Part shown: positions 1 to 8,090 of the stretch, in pieces
Position numbering within the stretch: the first letter of the stretch is position 1
Layout: each line of letters starts with the position of its first letter
Assembly (NCBI GenBank): GCA_016712345.1
Contig: JADJRH010000002.1
Location: 124,001 to 188,000, forward strand
Direction of reading: 5' to 3'
Source: Polyangiaceae bacterium
GTDB taxonomy: Bacteria > Myxococcota_A > Polyangia > Polyangiales > Polyangiaceae
DNA length: 64,000 bases
Notes under the pieces: generated by a model
The model's database searches: none
What the model was told of the DNA's origin: nothing
The model's input: the letters and a program-made list of their open reading frames with translations, nothing else
Made by a program: the position numbers and the translations under genes

Positions 1-1102
1 CAAACAAGCGCGGCAAGTTCTCCGGCGCAATCCCATGCCCTGTGTCTGAAATAGAAACGAAGACTTCTGCACCCGACTGCCATGTTCGAATGTGAACCCG
101 ATTGCGCTCTGGAGCCCCCTCGTCAATTGCGTGCGCCGCGTTGACAAGCAGGTTGAGAAATACCTGCGATAAGCGACCTTGATTGGCTGTGATTGCCTGA
201 ATTGGTCCGAGGTCTTTTTCAACAGTGGCCCGAAATCGCAACTCGTTTGCCGCCAAATCGAGCACTTTTTCGAGCAGGCTATTTACGTCGACTCCCGCGC
301 GTTCATCGTTTTCAACCCGCGCAAAAGCCGTGAGGTCGCGTGCAATGCGGCCCACCTGGCGAGCCCCATCGGTGGCTGTATCCGCGCGCTGAGCGAGCAT
401 GTCAATTGTCAGAAGGGCTTTTTGCACACCGCTTCGCGCAAACAGTCGGTTGGTTTTTTCAACTCCAAGTTCAGACTCCAAGTCATCTTTGAGACGTGAA
501 AGCGCGCCCCCGATGGAGGGCAGATCGGCGCGCAGTCGCTCCAGATTCAAGAGCACATAGGTAATTGGATTGTTGACTTCGTGGGCGACACTCGCGGCCA
601 GCAATCCCATGCTTGCCAATCGGTCGCGTTGGGCAAGCTCCGCCAAAAGCTGCCGCTTTTCGGAAACGTCGGTGGCAATCGCCGCAATTGCGGAGTTGCC
701 TTCCCATGTCACTTCTACGCCGGCTACCTCGGCCAAAAACACAGATCCGTCGCGCCGGAGCAGCCGCCGTTCACGAAAAGGTGCCGAAGCGCGCCGCTCT
801 TGAACGTCGCGCACTCTCTGTATGCTTGAATCGCGCTCATCCGGGTGCACGAGATCAAACGAGTTCGTGCCAACCAGCTCCGCCGCCGAACTGAAACCGT
901 GCATGCTGGCAGCAGCGTGGTTTGCGTACGCAATCTTTCCATTGCGATGCACCAGCACCGCGTCGGGCAAGGCGTCCATCAGCGCTCGAAAGCCGTGCTC
1001 CGCGTTCTTTTCGGAATGCGGCGTTTCGTCGGGGCGTTTGCCCTGGGGACTTTCGGCGGCGTTCGCCTGCCCAACCTCGTCGGTTTGGTGTGGGTTCGAC
1101 AT
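1..1102 (-). CDS. PAS-domain sensor histidine kinase (3' end outside window)
   Basis: A soluble sensor kinase that should autophosphorylate on His and pass phosphate to an unseen response regulator. Reading leftward from an ATG at 1102, the first ~35 residues are polar. A PAS fold follows at about residues 40-150, with the typical LPDAVLVHRNGKIAYAN opening and a PAC-like RRDGSVFLAEV segment. The HisKA dimerisation box holds the phospho-acceptor H174 in SVAHEVNNPITY. Near the window edge come the ATPase N box (NLLVNAAHAI) and G1 box (DTGHGI), after which the frame runs off at position 1. No membrane segment is visible, so the protein is probably cytoplasmic. It is divergent from the sulfatase-like operon, with a 122-bp gap for both promoters. 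Family assignment is secure; the signal sensed is unknown. Confidence 0.93.
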   Translation of the reverse strand, partial: MSNPHQTDEVGQANAAESPQGKRPDETPHSEKNAEHGFRALMDALPDAVLVHRNGKIAYANHAAASMHGFSSAAELVGTNSFDLVHPDERDSSIQRVRDVQERRASAPFRERRLLRRDGSVFLAEVAGVEVTWEGNSAIAAIATDVSEKRQLLAELAQRDRLASMGLLAASVAHEVNNPITYVLLNLERLRADLPSIGGALSRLKDDLESELGVEKTNRLFARSGVQKALLTIDMLAQRADTATDGARQVGRIARDLTAFARVENDERAGVDVNSLLEKVLDLAANELRFRATVEKDLGPIQAITANQGRLSQVFLNLLVNAAHAIDEGAPERNRVHIRTWQSGAEVFVSISDTGHGIAPENLPRLF

Positions 1103-1224
1103 GGCCCTTCAAAACTAGTCCTAAAAGAAGCGATAAGGAATGGATGATTGCGCTCCCCGCTTTTCCGTTAGGCACGACCTTCCCCGCGCGATGAGCCGGT
1201 GCTACGCCGCGGCCCCCTTTCGTC

Positions 1225-3345
1225 ATGGCACAGTCGAGCAACGAGTCCACACCTGCCGAACAGCCTTCGCGCCTCGCACGACTCGGTGAGGCCTGCGTCT
1301 TCGGCGTATGTGTCGCCGCGCTCGCTGCGGTTCCCACCGCGCTTCGAACGAGCGCTCAAGGCGGCCATTTTTTTGACGGGTTAATCGTCGGAGATGCCGC
1401 GCTTCTGCCCATTGTCACGCTGTCGATCGTGATGTTGCGCGCCGCCGGTCGAGGTGTACGCGGACTCATTGGGCAGGCGCCAACGCGTGTGGATGTGCTT
1501 CGGATCGCGCTGTGGATCGGCCTTGCGCTTCCCGCGCTCGCGGTGCTCGCGACGCTTCTCAAAGCCGTCACACATCACCGCGGATTGGGTGGAGCCACGT
1601 TCGGCGTGTTTGGGTTGGCGGCTGTCGCGGCATCGGCGCTCCTTGCGTACAGGCTTGTTGACATCGGTGAAAAGCTTGTCGCAAAAGGCTTTAAATCGTG
1701 GGTTTTGGCAGCGATCGGTGCAGCCATCGGAGTGGCGCCTGTGCTCGTTGTCGCCGCGCCGCTCGCAAGCTCTGAAGCGGGTGCGGTGGGCGCCGCCATT
1801 GTGGACGGGCTCATTGCTGCGATTGCCATGGCCTTGATCGTGACAGTGGATCTCGGCCCGCGATGGCGCAAAATCGCCGGAGTTTGGGGTATTCCGTTTG
1901 CGGCATTGGTGCTGATCACCGCCACCGCACGTTTGGAGGCAACGCCTTCGGTGGGTAAAGCCGTGCAGGCCGGCGGTGGGCTCGCGGCAACCCTTCTGCA
2001 CGGTCTTGAAGGCTGGACAGATCGCGACGGCGACGGGGAAGGGGCACATTTCGGCGGGGCCGACTGCGATGAAGGCAACAGCGCTCGCAACACGCGTACA
2101 CCTGAAATTCCGGGCGACGGCATCGATCAAAACTGTGACGGAACGGATCCCTCCGCATCGCCGGTTGTGTCCGCTCCGTCGGCTTCGGCGCAGGGATCGG
2201 TTGCTGTTGCCAACACCGCCGCGAGCGCCGCTCCAAACAGCGCTAAAAAACCCGACATTTTGTTAATCACGCTTGACTCATTTCGATCGGATCGAATGAG
2301 CGCGTACGGCTACGAAAAACCCACAACGCCGCGCCTTGCGGAGCTTGCCAAACGCGGTGCGCTTTTTAGTCGTGTGTACGCAGCGGCCAGTGACACGCAA
2401 CGAGCGTACGTGCCGATTGTAACGGGCCGGCGATATGCAAATGCGGCCCGCGACAAGCGTGAATGGCCCACACTTCTCGGCGACAACGACACGTTGGCGG
2501 AGCGACTTCATCGCTCGGGTTATGTCACCGCGGCGGTCACCTCGTTCACGTGGCTGAGCGACGAAAGAGGCTTTGATCAAGGGTTTGATCGATTTGAGAC
2601 GGTGTACAAAGAGGCGCATCCCGAACGGGGCGTGACAGGGCCTTTTGCAATTCGAGCGGCTCGAAAAATCTTGAGCGACCTTTCGGATCGCGCTCAGCCG
2701 ATCTTTATTTGGGTACACTTGTTTGACGCGCACGAAAAATATCAGGAGCACCGGGGCATTGATTTTGGAAAGGGGCGCGGTGCCGACTACGACGGTGAGG
2801 TCGCATTCGTCGACCAGCAGATTGGCACCCTCCTTGATGACGTTGCCAAGAGTCCGCGCGCTTCGAACATGGCTATTTTTGTGCATGGAACCAACGGCGA
2901 AGGCCTCGACGAACACGAGATCACCGGCCATTCAGGCGAGCTTTTTGAGGAGTTTTTGCGTGTTCCGCTGATTGCCGTTGTCCCAGGTGCTGCCCCGACA
3001 AAAGTGGAGCCGGCTGTGAGCATGGTTGATTTGGTGCCCACTCTGTTGGACTTGGCCGGCGCGCCCAAAGAAGGCACCGACGGTGCGTCGCTGCTACCTG
3101 CTATTCGCGGCTTGGGAGCCGTAAACGCTGGGCCCGTATTTGTTAGGTCGAAAAAGGGCGCGGCCTTGATTATGGGCGATCAAAAGCTCATGGTGATGGA
3201 GCGGAAGAAAGGAAAACTTTCCCTCCTTTTTGACCTCGCAAAAGACCCCGGTGAAAAGAAAGATCTCGCACCGGAAAAGCCCGAAGACATCGAAAAGCTG
3301 CTCAAGGTACTTTCTGACGTGGAAGGCGAAACGGTAAAAAACTGA
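1225..3345 (+). CDS. Membrane protein with MopE-like motif and degenerate sulfatase-fold domain
   Basis: A 706-residue protein with about six or seven hydrophobic helices (residues ~25-245). Next is a DGDG...GGADCD...DGIDQNCDG segment (about 267-308) matching the putative metal-binding MopE-type motif, then an alkaline phosphatase/sulfatase-superfamily domain from ~342 to the end. The fold is recognisable from ILLITLD, the Ala/Tyr-rich TGR region, the WVHLFDAH stretch and EITGHSGE. Catalytic positions are altered: the CxPxR nucleophile motif is replaced by T391 in SDTQRAYVP, the usual second N-terminal Asp is S352, and the metal-binding DHGE is T556-N557-G-E. It may be an inactive or retasked member rather than a working sulfatase. 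It is first in a run with the FGE-like, SH3-like and guanine deaminase genes. Confidence 0.85.
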   Translation: MAQSSNESTPAEQPSRLARLGEACVFGVCVAALAAVPTALRTSAQGGHFFDGLIVGDAALLPIVTLSIVMLRAAGRGVRGLIGQAPTRVDVLRIALWIGLALPALAVLATLLKAVTHHRGLGGATFGVFGLAAVAASALLAYRLVDIGEKLVAKGFKSWVLAAIGAAIGVAPVLVVAAPLASSEAGAVGAAIVDGLIAAIAMALIVTVDLGPRWRKIAGVWGIPFAALVLITATARLEATPSVGKAVQAGGGLAATLLHGLEGWTDRDGDGEGAHFGGADCDEGNSARNTRTPEIPGDGIDQNCDGTDPSASPVVSAPSASAQGSVAVANTAASAAPNSAKKPDILLITLDSFRSDRMSAYGYEKPTTPRLAELAKRGALFSRVYAAASDTQRAYVPIVTGRRYANAARDKREWPTLLGDNDTLAERLHRSGYVTAAVTSFTWLSDERGFDQGFDRFETVYKEAHPERGVTGPFAIRAARKILSDLSDRAQPIFIWVHLFDAHEKYQEHRGIDFGKGRGADYDGEVAFVDQQIGTLLDDVAKSPRASNMAIFVHGTNGEGLDEHEITGHSGELFEEFLRVPLIAVVPGAAPTKVEPAVSMVDLVPTLLDLAGAPKEGTDGASLLPAIRGLGAVNAGPVFVRSKKGAALIMGDQKLMVMERKKGKLSLLFDLAKDPGEKKDLAPEKPEDIEKLLKVLSDVEGETVKN

Positions 3346-3411
3346 GAAAGGTACGCATCGCTTGGGACCACAATTGAGCGTCCCTACGCAGCGCGGCAAG
3401 GAACTTTCTTT

Positions 3412-4476
3412 ATGACGAATGTTGGCCCTGACCCCGGCGGCGCCTCAAATTCCCGGCGCATGAGTTTTCGCGTTGCAGCGATTGTCGGGTTTGGACTCGG
3501 CATTGTGTCGCTCGCCGCGGTTGTGAAAAGCCTCAAGGTCGATGTCGATCCTTCGCAACTCACAGCCGCGGTTGGCCCGCGGCCCCTTGCGTACACCTGG
3601 CGTTTATACAGAGATCACCACTGGCAGATTGTTGGAAGTCCCACTGAAAGCCGTGAGGCCACCGACGCCGCCGAAGGCAATCGGGGCAATTGTTCAACCG
3701 GCATGATTGAAGTGAAGGGCAACATGAAAGTCGACCCTTCACCCAATTCTTACTACGACAAAAAGAGTATTGAAGAGGCGCAGAAGACCACTTGTACAAA
3801 GTGGATTAATCGCGAGTTTCCCGAGCGCTGCGCCGAGTTTGATCGCGACAAATGGCTTGAGATCTCCAAAGAACTCAAAACCAAACCCATGCACTTTTGT
3901 ATCGACCGGTTTGAGTACCCCAATCAAAAAGGGGTATACCCGGTTATCATGGTCAACTTTCATGAATCGCAGGCGCTTTGCGAAGAGCAGGGAAAACGCC
4001 TCTGCGATGAAGCGGAGTGGACCTTTGCCTGTGAAGGGGAAGAAGCCACACCTTACCCTTACGGGTATAGTCGCGATGCCACGGCGTGCATTATCGACCA
4101 TAAATGGCGCGCGTATAACGGCGCCGCGTTTGCCGATAGGGAAGGTGAGCCCGCGCGCAACGAACTCGACCGCTTGTGGCAGGGAAAAGCGTCAGGCACT
4201 CAACCTCGTTGTCGCAGTCCGTTCGGCGTTTACGACATGACGGGCAACGTTGACGAGTGGGCACATACAGTTCGCGAAGGCGAGCGACCTTCCATTCTCA
4301 AAGGCGGCTATTGGGGTCCGGTGCGCACGCGATGTCGGCCGTCTACCCGCTCCCACGACGAGAACCACACGTTTTATCAACAAGGGTTTCGATGCTGCTC
4401 AGATGCCCCCAAAAACAACCGCCGCGTCGACGCTGAAGATCCTTCCATTGCGCCGCTTCCGGGTGAGTTGAAATGA
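3412..4476 (+). CDS. Formylglycine-generating-enzyme (SUMF1)-family membrane-anchored protein
   Basis: A 354-residue protein with one N-terminal membrane anchor (about residues 22-42) and a long extracytoplasmic domain of the FGE-sulfatase/SUMF1 family. Family hallmarks are GKRLCDEAEWTFACEGE, PFGVYDMTGNVDEW, a GGYW strand and the terminal GFRCC. True FGEs carry a Cys-x4-Cys pair just after the GGSW strand; here that stretch reads GGYWGPVRTRCRPST and shows only one Cys, as in the many SUMF1-family proteins that are not formylglycine generators. It follows the sulfatase-like gene by 66 bp and overlaps the next gene by 4 bp, so co-expression is likely. That neighbour also lacks the Cys that an FGE would modify, so classical sulfatase maturation is not supported. 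Confidence 0.88.
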   Translation: MTNVGPDPGGASNSRRMSFRVAAIVGFGLGIVSLAAVVKSLKVDVDPSQLTAAVGPRPLAYTWRLYRDHHWQIVGSPTESREATDAAEGNRGNCSTGMIEVKGNMKVDPSPNSYYDKKSIEEAQKTTCTKWINREFPERCAEFDRDKWLEISKELKTKPMHFCIDRFEYPNQKGVYPVIMVNFHESQALCEEQGKRLCDEAEWTFACEGEEATPYPYGYSRDATACIIDHKWRAYNGAAFADREGEPARNELDRLWQGKASGTQPRCRSPFGVYDMTGNVDEWAHTVREGERPSILKGGYWGPVRTRCRPSTRSHDENHTFYQQGFRCCSDAPKNNRRVDAEDPSIAPLPGELK

Positions 4477-5018
4477 CATCTCCCGCACCCGCGCGCACCG
4501 CTCGATGGCTCGACGCCGTGACGACGGTGCTTGTCACTTCAATCGTGGTTGTACTGGCCGTGGCCGTGAGTCCGTCGCTTCTTCGTGCCGGCGAAAGCGC
4601 CGCTTCGCCGCCGCGTGACTTTCCCCCGCCGGTGCATGTTGCCCATCCAAGAAGTGTACACAACTCCCACCCCAACGCGTTTCCGTTTTCCGACGACGAC
4701 GGCCCTCAAGATGTGGATGAGCCGCCGGGAGCGCGCGCCGGTGCTCGGTCGCCGAACAGCCCGCTCGCAGCGCCGCCGGGTGTTCCCGGTGGAGACCGCG
4801 ATGATGCCGACGACAACGATCTCGGGCTCAAGAGTGGAGTGATCACGAGGAGGCTTCAACTTCGCGACAGGGCCACTTCCGCGGTCGTTCAAGTGGTAGA
4901 ACCGGGGCAAACGGTCAGCATTCTTCGCGACGACGGGCAGTGGGTATTGCTCGTTTTGCACAGACCGGGTGATCTGGTGACGGGTTGGGCGCTTCGAAGT
5001 GAGCTTTCGCTCCGATGA
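4473..5018 (+). CDS. Membrane-anchored protein with C-terminal SH3-like domain
   Basis: A 181-residue protein whose ATG overlaps the previous stop as ATGA. A hydrophobic segment at about residues 15-38 anchors or exports it. A Pro/Asp-rich low-complexity stretch follows (about 45-115), then a C-terminal bacterial SH3-like module of ~60 residues with the usual pattern: variable strands, VVEPGQTVSILRDDGQWVLL, then GWALRSELSL. Such modules commonly bind peptidoglycan or peptides; the ligand here is unknown. Its position between the FGE-like gene and guanine deaminase, with 4-bp overlaps on both sides, implies tight co-translation. Confidence 0.75.
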   Translation: MTSPAPARTARWLDAVTTVLVTSIVVVLAVAVSPSLLRAGESAASPPRDFPPPVHVAHPRSVHNSHPNAFPFSDDDGPQDVDEPPGARAGARSPNSPLAAPPGVPGGDRDDADDNDLGLKSGVITRRLQLRDRATSAVVQVVEPGQTVSILRDDGQWVLLVLHRPGDLVTGWALRSELSLR

Positions 5019-6271
5019 ACTTCACAAAAAACGCTCGTTCTTACAGGGGTCGCGTATTAACAACGCGCCCAGAACAGAGTGTATTCAAAACGCACCTTGA
5101 AGAAGACGGCGTTGTTGTTGTGGGCGCAGACGGAACCATTCTGTTTGTGGGTCCGTACTCAAACAACGTTCCACACCCGGTTGTGGATTTTCATCCGCAC
5201 GTGATTACCCCCGGATTTGCCGACGTTCATGTGCACTATCCCCAAACGCGCGTGATGGGTAGGGCCACGGGGCCTCTTCTTGATTGGCTTTCAAACACTG
5301 TGTTTCCAGAAGAGTCCAAGTTTGTTGACTCCGCTTATGCCGACAAAGTTGCCAATGAGTTTTATGCGCACTTAATTGCCTCGGGGACAACCTGCGCCGG
5401 CATTTATGCAACATCGTCAAAAAGCGCTACTCAAACAGCCATTCAACACGCATTGAACGTGGGTATTGCGGCTCAGGTGGGCCTTGTTTTAATGGATCGC
5501 GGCGCCCCGGACGCGCTTGTTGTTTCTCGTGAACAGGCACTCTCCGATTTGGCCCAATTGCTGAATTTCACCGCTGGAAACGAGCGGGTAAAACTGGCCG
5601 TCACGCCGCGTTTTGCACTGAGTTGTACACCTGAATTGCTGCGTGAAGCGGGCCATTTTGCGGCTCAAAACAAGCTTCTTGTGCAAACCCACCTTTCTGA
5701 AAACGTGGAAGAATGCCGGGCAACACTCGCGGCATTTCCAGGGTGCGCCGACTATTTGTCGGTGTATGAATCGGCGGGTCTTGTTCACGATCAGGCCTTG
5801 TTTGCGCACGCTATCCATTTATCTGACAGTGAGGTTGAAAGAATGGCGCGGGCGGGGGCCAAAGTGGCTCATTGTCCCGATTCAAACCTGTTTTTGGGCA
5901 GCGGAACAATGCTCCTTCGCGCGCTCCTCTCGGCTGGAATCAAAGTGGGTTTGGGCAGTGACGTGGCGGCGGGCCGAACCTTTGATATGCGCCGCATTGC
6001 GGCCTCGGCCTACGACGTGGCGCTCCTTCAAAAAGCGCCCGTTTCCCTCGAAGAGTTGTTTGCTCTTCTCACGTTCGGCGGCGCTCAAGTGCTCGGTTTT
6101 GGTGACACGAGGGGAGCGCTCACGGCAGGTAGAATGGGCGACTTCTTGGTGATCGACGTGCCTGAATACACGCGCCAAAAAAGCGACATTCTGGGACAAC
6201 TGCTTTTTGCAAGTGACACTTGCAAAGTGATTCGAACCTATTTGAGTGGCAAAAAGCCCAATCTGCCCTGA
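5015..6271 (+). CDS. guaD: Guanine deaminase (amidohydrolase superfamily)
   Basis: A 418-residue metal-dependent hydrolase predicted to convert guanine to xanthine plus ammonia in the cytoplasm. Diagnostic stretches are the metal-binding HVHYPQ after VITPGFAD, the LLDWLSNTVFPEE segment typical of guanine deaminases, TPRFALSC, QTHLSEN, the AHAIHLSD His, and GLGSDVAAGRTFDM with the catalytic Asp. Length fits the family. The ATG overlaps the stop of the SH3-like gene by 4 bp. A purine-salvage enzyme at the end of an envelope-protein operon is odd; I see nothing linking the functions beyond transcription. The next gene is ~340 bp away behind a repeat element. Confidence 0.92.
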   Translation: MNFTKNARSYRGRVLTTRPEQSVFKTHLEEDGVVVVGADGTILFVGPYSNNVPHPVVDFHPHVITPGFADVHVHYPQTRVMGRATGPLLDWLSNTVFPEESKFVDSAYADKVANEFYAHLIASGTTCAGIYATSSKSATQTAIQHALNVGIAAQVGLVLMDRGAPDALVVSREQALSDLAQLLNFTAGNERVKLAVTPRFALSCTPELLREAGHFAAQNKLLVQTHLSENVEECRATLAAFPGCADYLSVYESAGLVHDQALFAHAIHLSDSEVERMARAGAKVAHCPDSNLFLGSGTMLLRALLSAGIKVGLGSDVAAGRTFDMRRIAASAYDVALLQKAPVSLEELFALLTFGGAQVLGFGDTRGALTAGRMGDFLVIDVPEYTRQKSDILGQLLFASDTCKVIRTYLSGKKPNLP

Positions 6272-6282
6272 CAAGTCTATAA

Positions 6283-6565
6283 CTTCAGCCGCCTCGCAAC
6301 GACCTGAAATGCCCTGCCACCTGACGCGTCGTAATCAACACGGAGGCACAGAGATCACGGAGTTCCACGGAGTTTTTTTGTATTTTAGGCTGCAATAGGC
6401 TCGCACGGCGTCGTGCATCACCTGTCTGGCTTGCGATTGTGGATGATGTGTACCCATAGCAGCCAAAGAAACAAAAAACTCCGTGTTCCTCCGTGTTCTC
6501 CGTGATTCCGTGGTGAAGAGACGTCACAGGCATCCAAACGCGTTCAGTCGTTGCGTGGCGGCGTC
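6283..6565. repeat. Dispersed ~280-bp inverted-repeat element, copy A
   Basis: Left arm TTCAGCCGCCTCGCAACGAC is followed by clustered CACGGAG units, a T7 run, a ~77-bp asymmetric core from GGCTGCAATAGG to CATAGCAGCC, then mirrored CTCCGTG units and a right end (GTCGTTGCGTGGCGGC) that is the imperfect inverse of the left. It fills the gap between guaD and the lipoprotein gene and ends ~43 bp before that gene's start. Compared with copies C and D the core lies in the opposite orientation, so the element has a direction. No open reading frame of its own is convincing. Confidence 0.85.
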
Positions 6566-6608
6566 GGTTGTAGTGGCCATTTGTCGGCCTCTGGACTATT
6601 CGAGCCGC

Positions 6609-8060
6609 ATGATGTTTCAGCTTTCGCCCGTGGGCAGGGCGCTTTTGGCTACTTCCCTCGTAGGAGCTTTTATCGGATGCGGGGCGCGCGGCGGTTTGCT
6701 CGAAGAGTATGGGCAGGCCGGTGTGGGCGGCGGAGGCGGGTCTGGCGGGAATGGTGGAAGCGGCGCAGGCCAAACAACGTCGGTCACAACCGGCGTGACC
6801 ACCACATCCACCGGAACAACCACGCCGACGCCCGTCAATGCAACCGTCATATCAGAATCATTCGACAGCATTTTTGAAGGCGAAACGTCGGTCGTTGCCA
6901 CGTCTTTCGGCTTTGTTGCCGCCGCGTGGATTGCGGTGAGTCAACAGGGCGAGCCATTTATCGCTTATGCGTTTTCCACCGATGACGGTGCCAATTGGGC
7001 GCCGCCCGTTTCATTGCAGTCTCCCGATGGTCGTGTGGGGAGCGATCCGGTGCTTGCGGTGGACTCGGCCGGAAACATTTACCTCACATGGGTAGGTTTT
7101 TTTATCGGCTCAAACGGGCCTGAAGACATGGTTGTGTACACGTCCAGGGCCCCTGTCGGCGCAACGTTTTTTGAAGACCCGGTGCCGGTGAGCCCGCCCA
7201 ACACACCCAACGGTATTTTTCTTGATAAGCCGTGGATTACCACGACGGCCAAAAACTCGGTGGTTGTGTCGTATGCACGATTTGATACTACCGGCGCAAG
7301 CGACTTTGCGATTGTCACGGGTAGAAGCGACAACGGCGGCCAGAGTTATCAGCTTTCTGAAGTGGTAAAAGACGCTTCGTTTAACTCGTTTTTTAACCTG
7401 GCGTACGTGTGTTCTTCGCTCGAAACGGGACGAGTGTACACAACCTATTTAGACATTACCCAGTTTGGACAACAACTTGAAGTAAAGACAAAATTGGCAT
7501 GGAGCGATGACGACGGTCAGACGTGGCCGCCCGGCAACAACGTAGAAGTGTCTGAAGGTGAGTTGGATGTGGCCTTTATGGATCCGGGCTGCACCGCCGT
7601 TGGAAACGAAGTGTGGGTCACCTACGGGCGCAGTCCTGATCCGTTGAGTGGTGAGTCGGAAGAAAGTCAAAAGCTCAATGCGATTATGGTGCGCCATTCG
7701 GCCAACGGCGGAGCCAACTTTGAGCCGGGCTTTAACGTGGCAGACCCAACTGTCGCCAAGTTTTTTATGCATCAAGACCTCAAGGCCGAGCCGACAACCG
7801 TGCTCGACATGGTCTATTACGCGGGCAATCAAAACGAAGACACCAACGGTACCTTCAGGCGGGTGCGCTTTAAAACGGGTGAAGTGCAGCCCTTGAGTGA
7901 AACGGTGTACTCACCAATTATCTTTACCCCCGATCGCGCGGTGCCTTATTGGCTCGGCGACTACGTTGGACTCTACGTGCGCGGCACGCGAATGTACACA
8001 ACCTACGTGGTGAACGAAACCGAGCTTTCCCACGTGGCTTTCAGCGCGTTCAACTTGTAA
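6609..8060 (+). CDS. Lipoprotein with Asp-box (sialidase-like/BNR) propeller repeats
   Basis: The chosen start is the MMFQLSP methionine at 6609 because it gives a clean type II signal peptide ending in the lipobox GAFIGC. The longer frame from 6483 would run through the repeat element. After a Gly- and Thr-rich linker (about residues 38-78) comes a ~400-residue beta-rich domain with four Asp boxes (S-x-D-x-G-x-x-W type): STDDGANW, SDNGGQSY, SDDDGQTW and SANGGANF. Such repeats build six-bladed propellers in sialidases and sorting proteins, but catalytic sialidase Arg/Tyr/Glu residues cannot be assigned by eye. Predicted to be membrane-attached and extracytoplasmic; substrate unknown. Confidence 0.82.
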   Translation: MMFQLSPVGRALLATSLVGAFIGCGARGGLLEEYGQAGVGGGGGSGGNGGSGAGQTTSVTTGVTTTSTGTTTPTPVNATVISESFDSIFEGETSVVATSFGFVAAAWIAVSQQGEPFIAYAFSTDDGANWAPPVSLQSPDGRVGSDPVLAVDSAGNIYLTWVGFFIGSNGPEDMVVYTSRAPVGATFFEDPVPVSPPNTPNGIFLDKPWITTTAKNSVVVSYARFDTTGASDFAIVTGRSDNGGQSYQLSEVVKDASFNSFFNLAYVCSSLETGRVYTTYLDITQFGQQLEVKTKLAWSDDDGQTWPPGNNVEVSEGELDVAFMDPGCTAVGNEVWVTYGRSPDPLSGESEESQKLNAIMVRHSANGGANFEPGFNVADPTVAKFFMHQDLKAEPTTVLDMVYYAGNQNEDTNGTFRRVRFKTGEVQPLSETVYSPIIFTPDRAVPYWLGDYVGLYVRGTRMYTTYVVNETELSHVAFSAFNL

Positions 8061-8090
8061 CCCTGCCACGCTCCAAAGCGCCGGCCACGT

